A DNA stretch of 25,900 bases, from contig DDTH01000012.1 of NCBI GenBank assembly GCA_002344055.1, forward strand, positions 1 through 25,900, given 5' to 3'. This DNA comes from Sphingomonadales bacterium UBA2369 (lineage in GTDB: Bacteria; Pseudomonadota; Alphaproteobacteria; Sphingomonadales; Sphingomonadaceae). Shown piece after piece: positions 7,006 through 14,149 of the stretch. The position numbers were made by a program, and so were the translations under genes. Numbering within the stretch: the stretch's first letter is position 1; the number at the start of each line of letters is the position of its first letter. The notes below the pieces were generated by a model. It did no database searches. It saw nothing but the letters and a program-made list of their open reading frames with translations, and was not told the origin of the DNA.

Positions 7006-7590
7006 TCAATAACGCTGCCCGCCATGATTGGGCGGCGGAGGATAGCCGGGCTGCGGCGGATAACCGCCACCATAGCCCCCGCCATAGCCGCCCTTTGGAT
7101 CGGGGCCGAAGCGGTTGGGTCCGCGCGTTCCTTCGCTGACATAGAAAACAAGCAATACGATCATGCCGATCAGCGGGACGATGCTGATCAAAATCCACCA
7201 GCCGGAACGGTCGGTATCGTGCAGCCGCCGGATGACCACCGCCAGCGCCGGGATGAAAATGATCAGGCTCCACAGGCACAGCAGGCCGAGCAGGATCCAG
7301 GTGCCGGTACCCAGTTCCTGCATCAGCATGTCGATGTTGATATTGCCCTCCCAGGAATAGCCACTCGAATAGCTGCCGTAGGATTCGGAATAGGAATAGG
7401 AACTGTAGCTCGGGGAAATGCCGCCCCGGTCCTGGACCCGCATGATCGCCGGCACGACCATCGCGATCAGGATACCGGTGAGCACCGCGCCGACGATGAA
7501 ATTGAACAGCTGCCAGAGCCAGAATTCCTTACGGCGCGAACGGCCTTCGAAATCCGCATAGCGGCGCAACGGCATGAACATATAGCCCAT
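7006..7590 (-). CDS. DUF805 family membrane protein with Tyr/Ser- and Gly/Pro-rich segments
   Basis: A 194-residue inner-membrane protein. The N-terminus MPLRRYADFEGRSRRKEFWLW and the central VVIRRLHDTDRSGWWILISIVPLIG are hallmarks of DUF805 (YhaH-like) proteins, whose function is unclear. Hydrophobic segments lie near residues 29-49, 100-122 and 135-152. Between the first two is a low-complexity Ser/Tyr-rich stretch (SYSSYSYSESYGSYSSGYSW, about residues 63-82). The C-terminus, after the DUF805 core, is a Gly-Gly-Tyr/Pro tail (GGYGGGYGGGYPPQPGYPPP). The start at 7590 follows a GGGGGAGAG Shine-Dalgarno. It lies 59 bp downstream of the lipoprotein gene on the same strand and may share its transcript. 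Confidence 0.85.
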   Translation of the reverse strand: MGYMFMPLRRYADFEGRSRRKEFWLWQLFNFIVGAVLTGILIAMVVPAIMRVQDRGGISPSYSSYSYSESYGSYSSGYSWEGNINIDMLMQELGTGTWILLGLLCLWSLIIFIPALAVVIRRLHDTDRSGWWILISIVPLIGMIVLLVFYVSEGTRGPNRFGPDPKGGYGGGYGGGYPPQPGYPPPPNHGGQRY

Positions 7591-7649
7591 CGGACTCTCC
7601 CCCTTCGAGCCCGCGCCTCAAGTCCGGCTCCGCCCCCCGGCGGCCCCGA

Positions 7650-8291
7650 TCAGCGCGTGGCGTTGTACCGCAATTGCTCGGGCGTCAGTTCGAACCCGAT
7701 CAGCAATTCATAGCGCGCCTGTTCGACCGCCGCCCGGACCGTGGGATCGGCGAGCGGATCGAGCGCGGCGTTGGGATCGCCCGGGCGCCGCACGCGCGTG
7801 ATCATGGAACGGATATTGTCGGGCAGCGTCGCGGCAGAGCGATTGACCAGCGAGGTCGCATTGCTGGCCGCCTGGCCGCGATAGGAACCGTCGGCGAAAT
7901 TGATCACGACCCGGCCCGTCCGCTTCGACACGACGTTGCCATTGCCCTGCACGACCGTGGCGAAATAGGGCAGCACCACCTGGCGCGCACCGCGATTGTC
8001 GCTCCGGAGCGCGACCACGTCGAAATTGGCGCGGGTGACGAGCTGCGCGCCGCTTTCGACGCAGGAACCCCGCACGTTCGTCATCGTCGCGACGACGTCG
8101 ATCGCGGACGCGTCGCGGCTGTTTTCCGGACTGAACAGGGTGATGTCGCCGGCCGGCGCGGGAATCGCCGTGGGCGGGCAGGCGCTGTAGGCGGCCAGGA
8201 TGCCCGTCGGGAGGACGTCGCCCTGCCTCGCGCACCCCGCCAGAGCGAGCAGCGACAGGCAGAAGGCCGGGGCGATCAGCGATTTTTGCAC
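7650..8291 (-). CDS. Putative lipoprotein of unknown function
   Basis: A 213-residue protein with a lipoprotein signal, MQKSLIAPAFCLSLLALAGC, where the lipobox LALAGC puts the lipidated cysteine near residue 20. The mature part is probably periplasmic and beta-rich (NFDVVALRSDNRGARQVVLPYFATVVQ). It has a helical C-terminus, VRAAVEQARYELLIGFELTPEQL. I assign the GTG at 8291 as start because it places a short basic n-region before the hydrophobic core and has AAGGA about 10 bases upstream; the in-frame ATG at 8354 would bury the signal peptide behind 20 extra residues. I recognise no catalytic domain; similar lipoproteins appear common in sphingomonads (from memory). It is divergent from ispH. 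Confidence 0.75.
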   Translation of the reverse strand: MQKSLIAPAFCLSLLALAGCARQGDVLPTGILAAYSACPPTAIPAPAGDITLFSPENSRDASAIDVVATMTNVRGSCVESGAQLVTRANFDVVALRSDNRGARQVVLPYFATVVQGNGNVVSKRTGRVVINFADGSYRGQAASNATSLVNRSAATLPDNIRSMITRVRRPGDPNAALDPLADPTVRAAVEQARYELLIGFELTPEQLRYNATR

Positions 8292-8459
8292 GTGCGGGAC
8301 ATCCTTGAAACAAAACAATAAGCGCGAGGCGGCACTCGCCTTTCCCCCGGGCAAGCGGCGCGACCATAAGAAGCGGCGCTCACCCTGACAAGCGATGAAC
8401 AGGCATGGCCGGTGGACGCGGAGACTGGTTCATCTTAGGGCCATCCCCATATTCCAGCC

Positions 8460-9407
8460 ATGACCGACACCAAGCCGCCCCTCCATCTGCTGATCGCCGC
8501 CCCCCGTGGTTTCTGCGCCGGGGTGGATCGAGCGATTCGCATCGTCGAACTGGCGCTCGAGCGCTGGGGCGCGCCGGTCTATGTCCGCCACGAAATCGTA
8601 CATAACAAGTTCGTCGTCGACAGTCTGAAAGCCAAGGGCGCGATCTTCGTGAAGGAACTGGACGAAGTGCCGGACGGCGTGCCGGTCGTCTTTTCCGCGC
8701 ATGGCGTACCGAAAGCCGTGCCGGCCAAGGCGGCGGAGCGCGGCCTCACTTACGTCGATGCCACCTGTCCGCTCGTCTCCAAGGTGCACCGCCAGGCGGA
8801 GCGACTGGTCCAGCAGGGCAGGCATATCCTGTTCGTCGGCCATGCCGGCCATCCCGAGGTGATCGGTACGTTCGGGCAGGTGCCGGAAGGCGGCATGACC
8901 CTGGTCGAAACGGTCGAGGATGCCGAGATGCTGGCGGTCGCCGACGCCGGCAATCTTTCCTTCCTGACCCAGACGACCCTATCGGTGGACGATACCGCGG
9001 AGATCGTCGCGACGCTTCGCCGGCGTTTCCCCGACATCGCCGTGCCGCGCAGCGAGGATATTTGCTACGCAACCACCAACCGTCAGAATGCGGTCAAGGG
9101 CATTGCCGAACGCTGCGACAAATTGCTGGTGATCGGCGCCCCGAACAGCTCCAATTCGCTCCGCCTGGTGGAGGTGTCGGAGCGCTGCGGGACACCCGCC
9201 CGGCTCGTGCAACGCGGCCCCGACGTGGATTTCGACTGGCTCGGCGACGCCCGCACGGTCGGGCTCACCGCGGGCGCCTCCGCGCCCGAACTGCTGGTCC
9301 GCGAAGTTGTGGACGCGCTGGCGACCCGCTTCGACATCACCGAGGAGCAAGCGGACGGCGTGCAGGAGAATATGGTGTTCAAGCTCCCCGCCGGCCTCGC
9401 GGCCTGA
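8460..9407 (+). CDS. ispH: 4-hydroxy-3-methylbut-2-enyl diphosphate reductase
   Basis: IspH (LytB) is the last enzyme of the MEP isoprenoid pathway, reducing HMBPP to IPP and DMAPP with a 4Fe-4S cluster. The 315-residue protein has normal length and all three cluster cysteines: Cys19 in PRGFCAGVDRAI, Cys103 in VDATCPLVSK and Cys202 in SEDICYATTNRQNAV. Further motifs are VHNKFVVD (residues 47-54), FSAHGVPK (78-85), GHAGHPEVIGTFGQ (127-140) and the substrate-binding APNSSNSLRLVE (227-238). The ATG at 8460 gives MTDTKPPLHLLIAAPRGFCAG, the usual start region. rnhA begins 11 bp downstream, so the two are probably co-transcribed. Confidence 0.97.
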   Translation: MTDTKPPLHLLIAAPRGFCAGVDRAIRIVELALERWGAPVYVRHEIVHNKFVVDSLKAKGAIFVKELDEVPDGVPVVFSAHGVPKAVPAKAAERGLTYVDATCPLVSKVHRQAERLVQQGRHILFVGHAGHPEVIGTFGQVPEGGMTLVETVEDAEMLAVADAGNLSFLTQTTLSVDDTAEIVATLRRRFPDIAVPRSEDICYATTNRQNAVKGIAERCDKLLVIGAPNSSNSLRLVEVSERCGTPARLVQRGPDVDFDWLGDARTVGLTAGASAPELLVREVVDALATRFDITEEQADGVQENMVFKLPAGLAA

Positions 9408-9418
9408 CCCCCGTCCCC

Positions 9419-9868
9419 ATGACGGAAGTCGAGATTTTCACGGACGGCGCGTGCAAGGGCAATCCGGGTCCGGGCGGCTGGGGCGCGGTGATCCGCGCCG
9501 GCGCGCACGAGAAAGAAGTGTCCGGCGGCGAAGCGCTGACCACCAACAACCGGATGGAGCTGATGGCCGCGATCGGCGCGCTCAAGGTGCTCAAGCGGCC
9601 CTGCAAGATCACGCTCAGCACCGACAGCATCTATGTCCGCGACGGCATCACCAAATGGATCCACGGCTGGCAACGCAACGGCTGGCGCACGGCGGACAAG
9701 AAGCCGGTGAAGAATGCCGATCTGTGGCAGGCGCTGCTGGAAGCTGCGGGGCCGCACACGATCAGCTGGGAATGGGTGAAGGGCCATGCCGGCCACCCGG
9801 AAAATGAGCGTGCCGACCGGCTCGCCTGCGACGCCGCCGGTCAGTTCGTGAAGCGGCCGGGCGCGTAA
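9419..9868 (+). CDS. rnhA: Ribonuclease HI
   Basis: RNase HI cleaves the RNA strand of RNA-DNA hybrids, removing primers and R-loops. The 149-residue product has the complete catalytic set: Asp9 in IFTDGACKGNPGPGGWG, Glu47 in NNRMELMA, Asp69 in LSTDSIYVRDGITKW and Asp133 in ENERADRLA, with His123 in KGHAGHPEN. The basic handle region WQRNGWRTADKKPVKNADLW is present, as in E. coli RnhA. The ATG at 9419 follows the ispH stop by 11 bp. In Rhizobiales, from memory, thrB often lies between ispH and rnhA; it is absent here. The 3' end overlaps the convergent oxidoreductase gene by 28 bp. Confidence 0.97.
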   Translation: MTEVEIFTDGACKGNPGPGGWGAVIRAGAHEKEVSGGEALTTNNRMELMAAIGALKVLKRPCKITLSTDSIYVRDGITKWIHGWQRNGWRTADKKPVKNADLWQALLEAAGPHTISWEWVKGHAGHPENERADRLACDAAGQFVKRPGA

Positions 9869-10959
9869 GCGGACGGATCGATAGCCACGACCGCCGGGTC
9901 GGGCGCGCGGCCCAGCAACAGGGCAGCCGCCAGCTTCGCCGCCGCCGGTGCCGTCTGGATGCCGAAGCCCCCCTGCCCCGCGCACCAGAAGAAGCCGGGC
10001 ACGCGCGGGTCGAAACCGTAAACCGGCAATCGGTCCGGCGCGAAGCTTCTGAGACCCGCCCAGCGGCGCTCGACGCGCTGGATCGGCCAGTCGACCGCCT
10101 GTTCGAATCGATCGATGGCGATGGCGGCGTCCAGTTCCTCCGGGGCCGCGTCGCACGGATCGCAGGGCGTCTCGTCATGCGGGCTGAGCCACAGGCGTCC
10201 ACCCGCTTCGGGCTTGAAATAGAATCGCTCGGCGGCGTCCATGACCAGTGGGAGATCGGGATCAGCGGCGGGGGCCATCGCGAGCTGAACCAGCGTGCGG
10301 CGATAGGGACGGATGCCCAGCATTCGCGCCGCGGCGAGCTTTGCGATCGGATCGGCCCAGGCGCCGGCCGCATTGACGACAATGTCGGCTGCGACCGGCC
10401 CCGCCTTCGTCGACAGCCTCCAGCCAGCCGCGTCGCGGACCAGGGCAGTAACTTCGGTGTTGTTCAGAAGTGCCGCACCGTACTTACGGGCGCTTCGCAG
10501 ACAGGCGGCGTGGAGCGCGGCCACGTCGATGTCCGCGCAACTCGGCTCCGCGACCGCCCGATTCCAGCCGGCACGCAGCATCGGCAGGCGCCCGGCGAGC
10601 GCGACGCGATCGAGCATATGGAGTTCGACCGAGCCGCCGAACGACGCGAGCAGGCCGTCGAGCGCCGCCTCACCCGTCTCATCGGCGATATGCAGAGCAC
10701 CGCGCGCCGACAGGAAGGGCCGCTCGGAGAAATCGGGATCGGGGGCTTCGAGCAGAGGTTTGGAGGCAGTCGTCAGCGGCTGCACGAACGGCCCGCCATA
10801 GGTTTCCGACCAGAAAGCGGCCGAGCGTCCGGTCGCATGATAGCCGGGCTGGTCCTCGGCCTCGAGCAGGACGACCGAGGCGTGCGGCGCGACTTCGGCG
10901 GCCAGGCTCGCGCCCGCCATCCCCGCGCCGATGATGGCGATGTCGAAACGCTGGCTCAC
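9841..10959 (-). CDS. FAD-dependent oxidoreductase, DadA/D-amino-acid dehydrogenase type
   Basis: A 372-residue flavoprotein of the DAO superfamily. The N-terminal Rossmann motif DIAIIGAGMAGASLAAE binds FAD. QPGYHATGRSAAFWSETYGG near residue 40 resembles D-arginine dehydrogenase-type enzymes of Pseudomonas. The C-terminal GQGGFGIQTAPAAAKLAAAL closes the FAD site. It probably oxidises an amino acid or another small amine or hydroxy acid; the substrate cannot be read from sequence. The GTG at 10959 is chosen because it overlaps the upstream hydrolase stop codon (GTGA) and places the FAD motif seven residues in; the open frame extends further upstream but only inside the hydrolase gene. The 3' end overlaps rnhA tail to tail. 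Confidence 0.85.
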   Translation of the reverse strand: MSQRFDIAIIGAGMAGASLAAEVAPHASVVLLEAEDQPGYHATGRSAAFWSETYGGPFVQPLTTASKPLLEAPDPDFSERPFLSARGALHIADETGEAALDGLLASFGGSVELHMLDRVALAGRLPMLRAGWNRAVAEPSCADIDVAALHAACLRSARKYGAALLNNTEVTALVRDAAGWRLSTKAGPVAADIVVNAAGAWADPIAKLAAARMLGIRPYRRTLVQLAMAPAADPDLPLVMDAAERFYFKPEAGGRLWLSPHDETPCDPCDAAPEELDAAIAIDRFEQAVDWPIQRVERRWAGLRSFAPDRLPVYGFDPRVPGFFWCAGQGGFGIQTAPAAAKLAAALLLGRAPDPAVVAIDPSAYAPGRFTN

Positions 10960-11882
10960 GTGGCGCGCCTGTCCAGGAACGCGTCGATCCGGGCGAGCGC
11001 GGCAAGCCGCGTCGGGTCGGCCTCCCGCAATATCTCGTGCGCGCAGCCTTCGTACATTTCCAGCTCGGCGTTCGGCAGAAAGGCGGCCGTTCGCCGGATC
11101 GCGGGTCCGCTGACCAGACGGTCCCCGGCCGCGCCCAGCATCAGGATGGGCAGTTCGATCCGCTTCAGATTGGCGGGGGTGAAGCCGCGCGCCGAGCGGT
11201 AGGCGGCGCGCAGCCAGCCGAAGGTCGGCGCGGCGGGGCGGAAGTCCGGCTCCTGCTCCCACCAATAAGCCTCATCCTCATAACGCTCGACGCATGAGGT
11301 CAGCACTTGCTGGCGCTTCGAACCCGCGGGTGCCGTCGCCAGCGGTGCCTTCCATAATCCCCTCTTTCCGAATCCGGCGGCGGTTATCGCCCCGGCCATC
11401 GCTCGCGCCAGCGGTGGCGGCAGCGGGGCGCTGTTCACGTCGATCATCGGCGCGATCAGCACGGCGGCGGCGATGGCGGGCGGCCGCTCGATCAGCAGCC
11501 GCAACAGCATATGCCCGCCGAGCGAATGAGCGACGATCACATGCGGCGCGGGATTAGCCGCCATCCAGTCCGCCACCAGGCCCGCCATATCTTCCAGCAG
11601 CGGATCGAAGCTGGCGATGTCCTGACCTTCAATATCGCCTTTCGACTTCCCCTGCCCGCGCCAGTCGAAGGATGACACATTCCAGCCTGCATCATGCCAA
11701 TGGCCGGCTGCCTCGAGATATTTCTCGATGAAATCGCCGCGCCCGCCCGCGAACATCAGGCTGCCGCGCGCCTGCCCAGCGGACTGCGGCCAATCGGCGC
11801 GGCGATAGCGCCAGCCATCCGGCGCGGCCCAATGCCATAGCCGCATCCCTGCCGGGTGGGCACGCCGGTCGATCTCGTTCAT
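10956..11882 (-). CDS. Alpha/beta hydrolase, lysophospholipase/monoglyceride lipase-like
   Basis: A 308-residue serine hydrolase of the lysophospholipase (COG2267) type. The nucleophile elbow AHSLGGHMLLR gives Ser120, the acid is likely Asp254 in LGAAGDRLVSG, and the histidine is His282 in EGCAHEILRE, a complete catalytic triad with correct spacing. FAGGRGDFIEKY near residue 45 and SFDWRGQGKSKG near residue 71 fit the oxyanion-hole and strand regions. No signal peptide is seen, so it is cytoplasmic or membrane-associated. Substrate is likely a lysophospholipid or monoacylglycerol, by family. The ATG at 11882 is the natural start. Its stop overlaps the start of the FAD oxidoreductase gene (GTGA), so the two are coupled. 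Confidence 0.85.
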   Translation of the reverse strand: MNEIDRRAHPAGMRLWHWAAPDGWRYRRADWPQSAGQARGSLMFAGGRGDFIEKYLEAAGHWHDAGWNVSSFDWRGQGKSKGDIEGQDIASFDPLLEDMAGLVADWMAANPAPHVIVAHSLGGHMLLRLLIERPPAIAAAVLIAPMIDVNSAPLPPPLARAMAGAITAAGFGKRGLWKAPLATAPAGSKRQQVLTSCVERYEDEAYWWEQEPDFRPAAPTFGWLRAAYRSARGFTPANLKRIELPILMLGAAGDRLVSGPAIRRTAAFLPNAELEMYEGCAHEILREADPTRLAALARIDAFLDRRAT

Positions 11883-11900
11883 CGCTGGCCGGTTAGGCCG

Positions 11901-11926
11901 GGCGGGCCTGTGCCGTCCAGCCCGCC
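11901..11926 (-). other. Hairpin in the gap before the alpha/beta hydrolase gene
   Basis: GGCGGGC and GCCCGCC form a 7-bp stem around a 12-nt loop within the 53-bp gap between the hypothetical gene and the hydrolase gene. No T-run follows, so it is at best a weak or Rho-assisted attenuator or an mRNA stability element. Confidence 0.35.
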
Positions 11927-11935
11927 GCGTCCGTA

Positions 11936-12475
11936 TCAGTCGCGTCGCGCGGACCCGACGTTCTCCAACTCGGAGATTCGCAGCTCCACGCTCGCGCCGC
12001 CACCGCGCGGCGCCCCGACCCAGATGTCGTAGCGGCCGCTGGCGGGCCGCTCGAACCGGTAGGCGGCACCGGTCGCCGAAAGCGGCGTGCAATGCCACTG
12101 TCCGTCCGGACTGTTGATCAGCAGCGAAACGTTCGCACCGACGGCGGTGATGGTCAGCGGCAGCCCTTCCGCCCGATAAGCAAGCCGCAGATCGGGCGCG
12201 CGGGAGACGAAGCCGGTGCAATCGGGCTGCACGGTCGCAGCGTCCACCGGACCGCCCGACCGCAGGCGCAAGACGCGTGGATCGGGCACGAAGCCGCCGT
12301 TGAGCGTCACCGAGCCGTAATTGGGCGCGAGGCCGAAATCCACTTCGCCGGACTCGCCGCTGCCGCTGCGCGGGCAGCGCGGGTGGCCGGGACAGATCAT
12401 GAAGCGCTCGCGCGGCTGCTGCGTGGCACCGTCCGGCTGGGCGCCGAGCAGGAGCAGGGCCAGTTCGACGATCAT
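11936..12475 (-). CDS. Hypothetical protein with PPC-like beta domain
   Basis: A 179-residue protein that starts with a short hydrophobic run, MIVELALLLLGAQPDGA, possibly a signal peptide that lacks the usual basic n-region. A Cys pair near residues 28 and 33 (CPGHPRC) follows. From about residue 75 the sequence is beta-rich: VQPDCTGFVSRAPDLRLAY, LTITAVGANVSLLINSPDG, YRFERPASGRYDIWVGAP and VELRISELE resemble bacterial pre-peptidase C-terminal (PPC) domains, which assist exported proteins. The start at 12475 follows the strong Shine-Dalgarno GGAAGGGGGGATGAA. It may head a transcript with the hydrolase and oxidoreductase genes, with a 53-bp gap. Divergent from the Tad operon. Specific function unknown. 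Confidence 0.65.
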   Translation of the reverse strand: MIVELALLLLGAQPDGATQQPRERFMICPGHPRCPRSGSGESGEVDFGLAPNYGSVTLNGGFVPDPRVLRLRSGGPVDAATVQPDCTGFVSRAPDLRLAYRAEGLPLTITAVGANVSLLINSPDGQWHCTPLSATGAAYRFERPASGRYDIWVGAPRGGGASVELRISELENVGSARRD

Positions 12476-12596
12476 TTCATCCCCCCTTCCGGAAGCGGCG
12501 CATATTGCCTCAACCGCATGCCCGCGCAAAGGCCGGCACAAAGGTGACCGCCACGGTTACGTTTTCCTAATCAACCCTCCTTAGAGCCGTCCTGTG

Positions 12597-13064
12597 ATGG
12601 GTGAGGGTCTATCCTGGATATTGCTGGGCGCGCTGGCGGTGCTGCTGCTGGCGGCGGCGATTTGCGACATTCGCAGACGCGAGATCGACCATTGGACGGT
12701 CATCGCGATCGCGCTGCTCGCCATTCCCTTCTGGGTTTCCGAGGGCCTCGCCTTCTGGCCGGACATGGCGCTGCAGATCGGCGTCGCGGGCATCGTCTTC
12801 GCGGTCTTTGCGGCGATGTTCGCATTCGGCTGGATGGGCGGCGGCGATGTGAAGCTGCTCGCCGCGCTGGCGCTCTGGCTGCCGTGGCAGGCGCTCATCC
12901 TGATGCTGGTCATCATGTCTTTCGCCGGGGGCGTGCTGACGCTCGGCATGGTCGTCTGGACCAGGCTGAAGCGCGGTCCGAACCCCGAAATTCCGTACGG
13001 CGTCGCCATCGCCTTTTCCGGGCTTTGGCTGATTGGCGAACGGTTCCTTAACCAATTTGGATGA
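12597..13064 (+). CDS. cpaA: Tad-type prepilin peptidase CpaA
   Basis: CpaA/TadV cleaves the leader of Flp-type prepilins at the inner membrane. The 155-residue protein consists of about five hydrophobic helices and carries the two aspartates of type IV prepilin peptidases: Asp24 in AICDIRRREID and Asp84 in WMGGGDVKLLAAL, the GxGD-type motif. It lacks the N-terminal methylase domain of PilD, as usual for CpaA. The ATG at 12597 is preceded in frame by a GTG at 12594; either could be used and no good Shine-Dalgarno is seen. It is the first gene of the Tad cluster. No Flp pilin gene lies in the 120 bp upstream. Confidence 0.9.
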   Translation: MGEGLSWILLGALAVLLLAAAICDIRRREIDHWTVIAIALLAIPFWVSEGLAFWPDMALQIGVAGIVFAVFAAMFAFGWMGGGDVKLLAALALWLPWQALILMLVIMSFAGGVLTLGMVVWTRLKRGPNPEIPYGVAIAFSGLWLIGERFLNQFG

Positions 13065-13070
13065 TGGATA

Positions 13071-13096
13071 GCCGCGAAATTTTTTAGGCTCGCGGC
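13071..13096 (+). other. Hairpin between cpaA and cpaB next to the cpaB ribosome binding site
   Basis: GCCGCGA (13071-13077) and TCGCGGC (13090-13096) form a perfect 7-bp stem around a 12-nt loop that contains a run of six T. The stem ends a few bases before the cpaB Shine-Dalgarno AGGAGG. It could insulate cpaB translation from cpaA or set differential mRNA stability; it is not a canonical terminator. Confidence 0.45.
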
Positions 13097-13116
13097 CTTA
13101 GGAGGCAAGTCTCGTC

Positions 13117-14148
13117 ATGGACGTTCGCAAGATCATATTGCTGGTCGGCGCGCTGGTCGTAGCGGGCGTTACCGCCTTCTTCGCGCGCACCATGTTCATC
13201 GGCGCGGCAGCGCCGGAGGCAGTAGCCCAGGCGCCGGTGCAGCAAGGCCCCGAAGTGCTGGTGGCGACCCGCACGCTTCCGGTCGGCACGATCATCGATG
13301 CCGAGGCCCTGCGCTACCAGGTGTGGCCGGAAGGCCTCGTCCAGCCGGCCTATTTTATCCGCAACGGTGAAGGCGGCGATCCGCAGGACCTGATCGGCAC
13401 CGTCGTGCGCAACGAAATCGCCGCCGGCCAGCCGCTGACCCAGGGCGCCATCGTGCGTCCGGGCGATCGCGGCTTCCTGGCCGCCGCTCTGGGGCCGGGC
13501 ATGCGCGCCATCACGGTCAGCGTCTCCGCCACGAGCGGCGTCGCCGGCTTCGTCTTCCCGGGCGACCGGGTCGATCTGGTGCTGACGCAGGAAGTGGCGG
13601 GCACCGAAGAAGGCGAGCCTTCGCTGAAAGTGTCCGAAACCGTGATCCGCAACATCCGCGTGCTGGCGGTCGATCAGCGCATCAATGCGCGCGACGAGAA
13701 TGGCAATCAGGTCGCCACGCCCATGTCGACCGTGACGTTCGAGGCCACGCCGCGGATCGCGGAAAAGATCATGGTCGCGCAGACCATCGGCTCGCTGTCG
13801 CTGTCGCTGCGCGGCCTGGCGGAGAACAATGCCGAGCTGGAGCGTGCGATCGCGTCCGGCGAAGTGCAGATGCCGCAAAATGGCGACGCCGCGGCCGAGC
13901 GGCAGGTGCTGCTGCGTGTCGCCAGCCAGCCGCAGGAGAATGGGTCCACCTTCTCCGTCGGCGGTGACGTGTCCCGCTTCCAGCGCCGCTCAATGCCGCG
14001 CCAGCGCCCGGCCGCGCCAGCGCCGGCCGCCGGTCCGCCCGTCACCGTGACGGTCCGCGAAGGCGGCGATCCGAACATCCCGCAAGGCCCGACGGTGCGC
14101 GTCGTGCGGGGCAACAATGTCACCGTCGTTCCGGTGGGGGGGCGTTAA
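13117..14148 (+). CDS. cpaB: Flp pilus assembly protein CpaB (RcpC)
   Basis: CpaB/RcpC is a periplasmic, inner-membrane-anchored protein needed for Tad pilus assembly, thought to bind peptidoglycan or support the secretin. The 343-residue product starts with a signal-anchor, MDVRKIILLVGALVVAGVTAFFARTMF. It then has an SAF domain (VLVATRTLPVGTIIDAEALRYQVWP, residues about 48-72), and the family-typical GMRAITVSVSATSGVAGFVFPGDRVDLVLT (about 128-157), split here only for description. The C-terminal region is Pro/Ala-rich (about residues 290-310) before a VTVREGGDPN tail. The ATG at 13117 has a strong AGGAGG 8-10 bases upstream. cpaC starts one base after its stop. Confidence 0.93.
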   Translation: MDVRKIILLVGALVVAGVTAFFARTMFIGAAAPEAVAQAPVQQGPEVLVATRTLPVGTIIDAEALRYQVWPEGLVQPAYFIRNGEGGDPQDLIGTVVRNEIAAGQPLTQGAIVRPGDRGFLAAALGPGMRAITVSVSATSGVAGFVFPGDRVDLVLTQEVAGTEEGEPSLKVSETVIRNIRVLAVDQRINARDENGNQVATPMSTVTFEATPRIAEKIMVAQTIGSLSLSLRGLAENNAELERAIASGEVQMPQNGDAAAERQVLLRVASQPQENGSTFSVGGDVSRFQRRSMPRQRPAAPAPAAGPPVTVTVREGGDPNIPQGPTVRVVRGNNVTVVPVGGR

Positions 14149-14149
14149 G

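Noticed and set aside
8292..8459. 168-bp gap between the lipoprotein gene and ispH, searched for RNA genes or strong promoters
   Set aside because: It must contain divergent promoters, but I saw no convincing -35/-10 pair or RNA structure.
10960..11265. N-terminal extension of the FAD oxidoreductase frame
   Set aside because: It overlaps the alpha/beta hydrolase gene in another frame and would place about 100 Arg-rich residues before the FAD-binding motif; the GTG at 10959 is the natural start.
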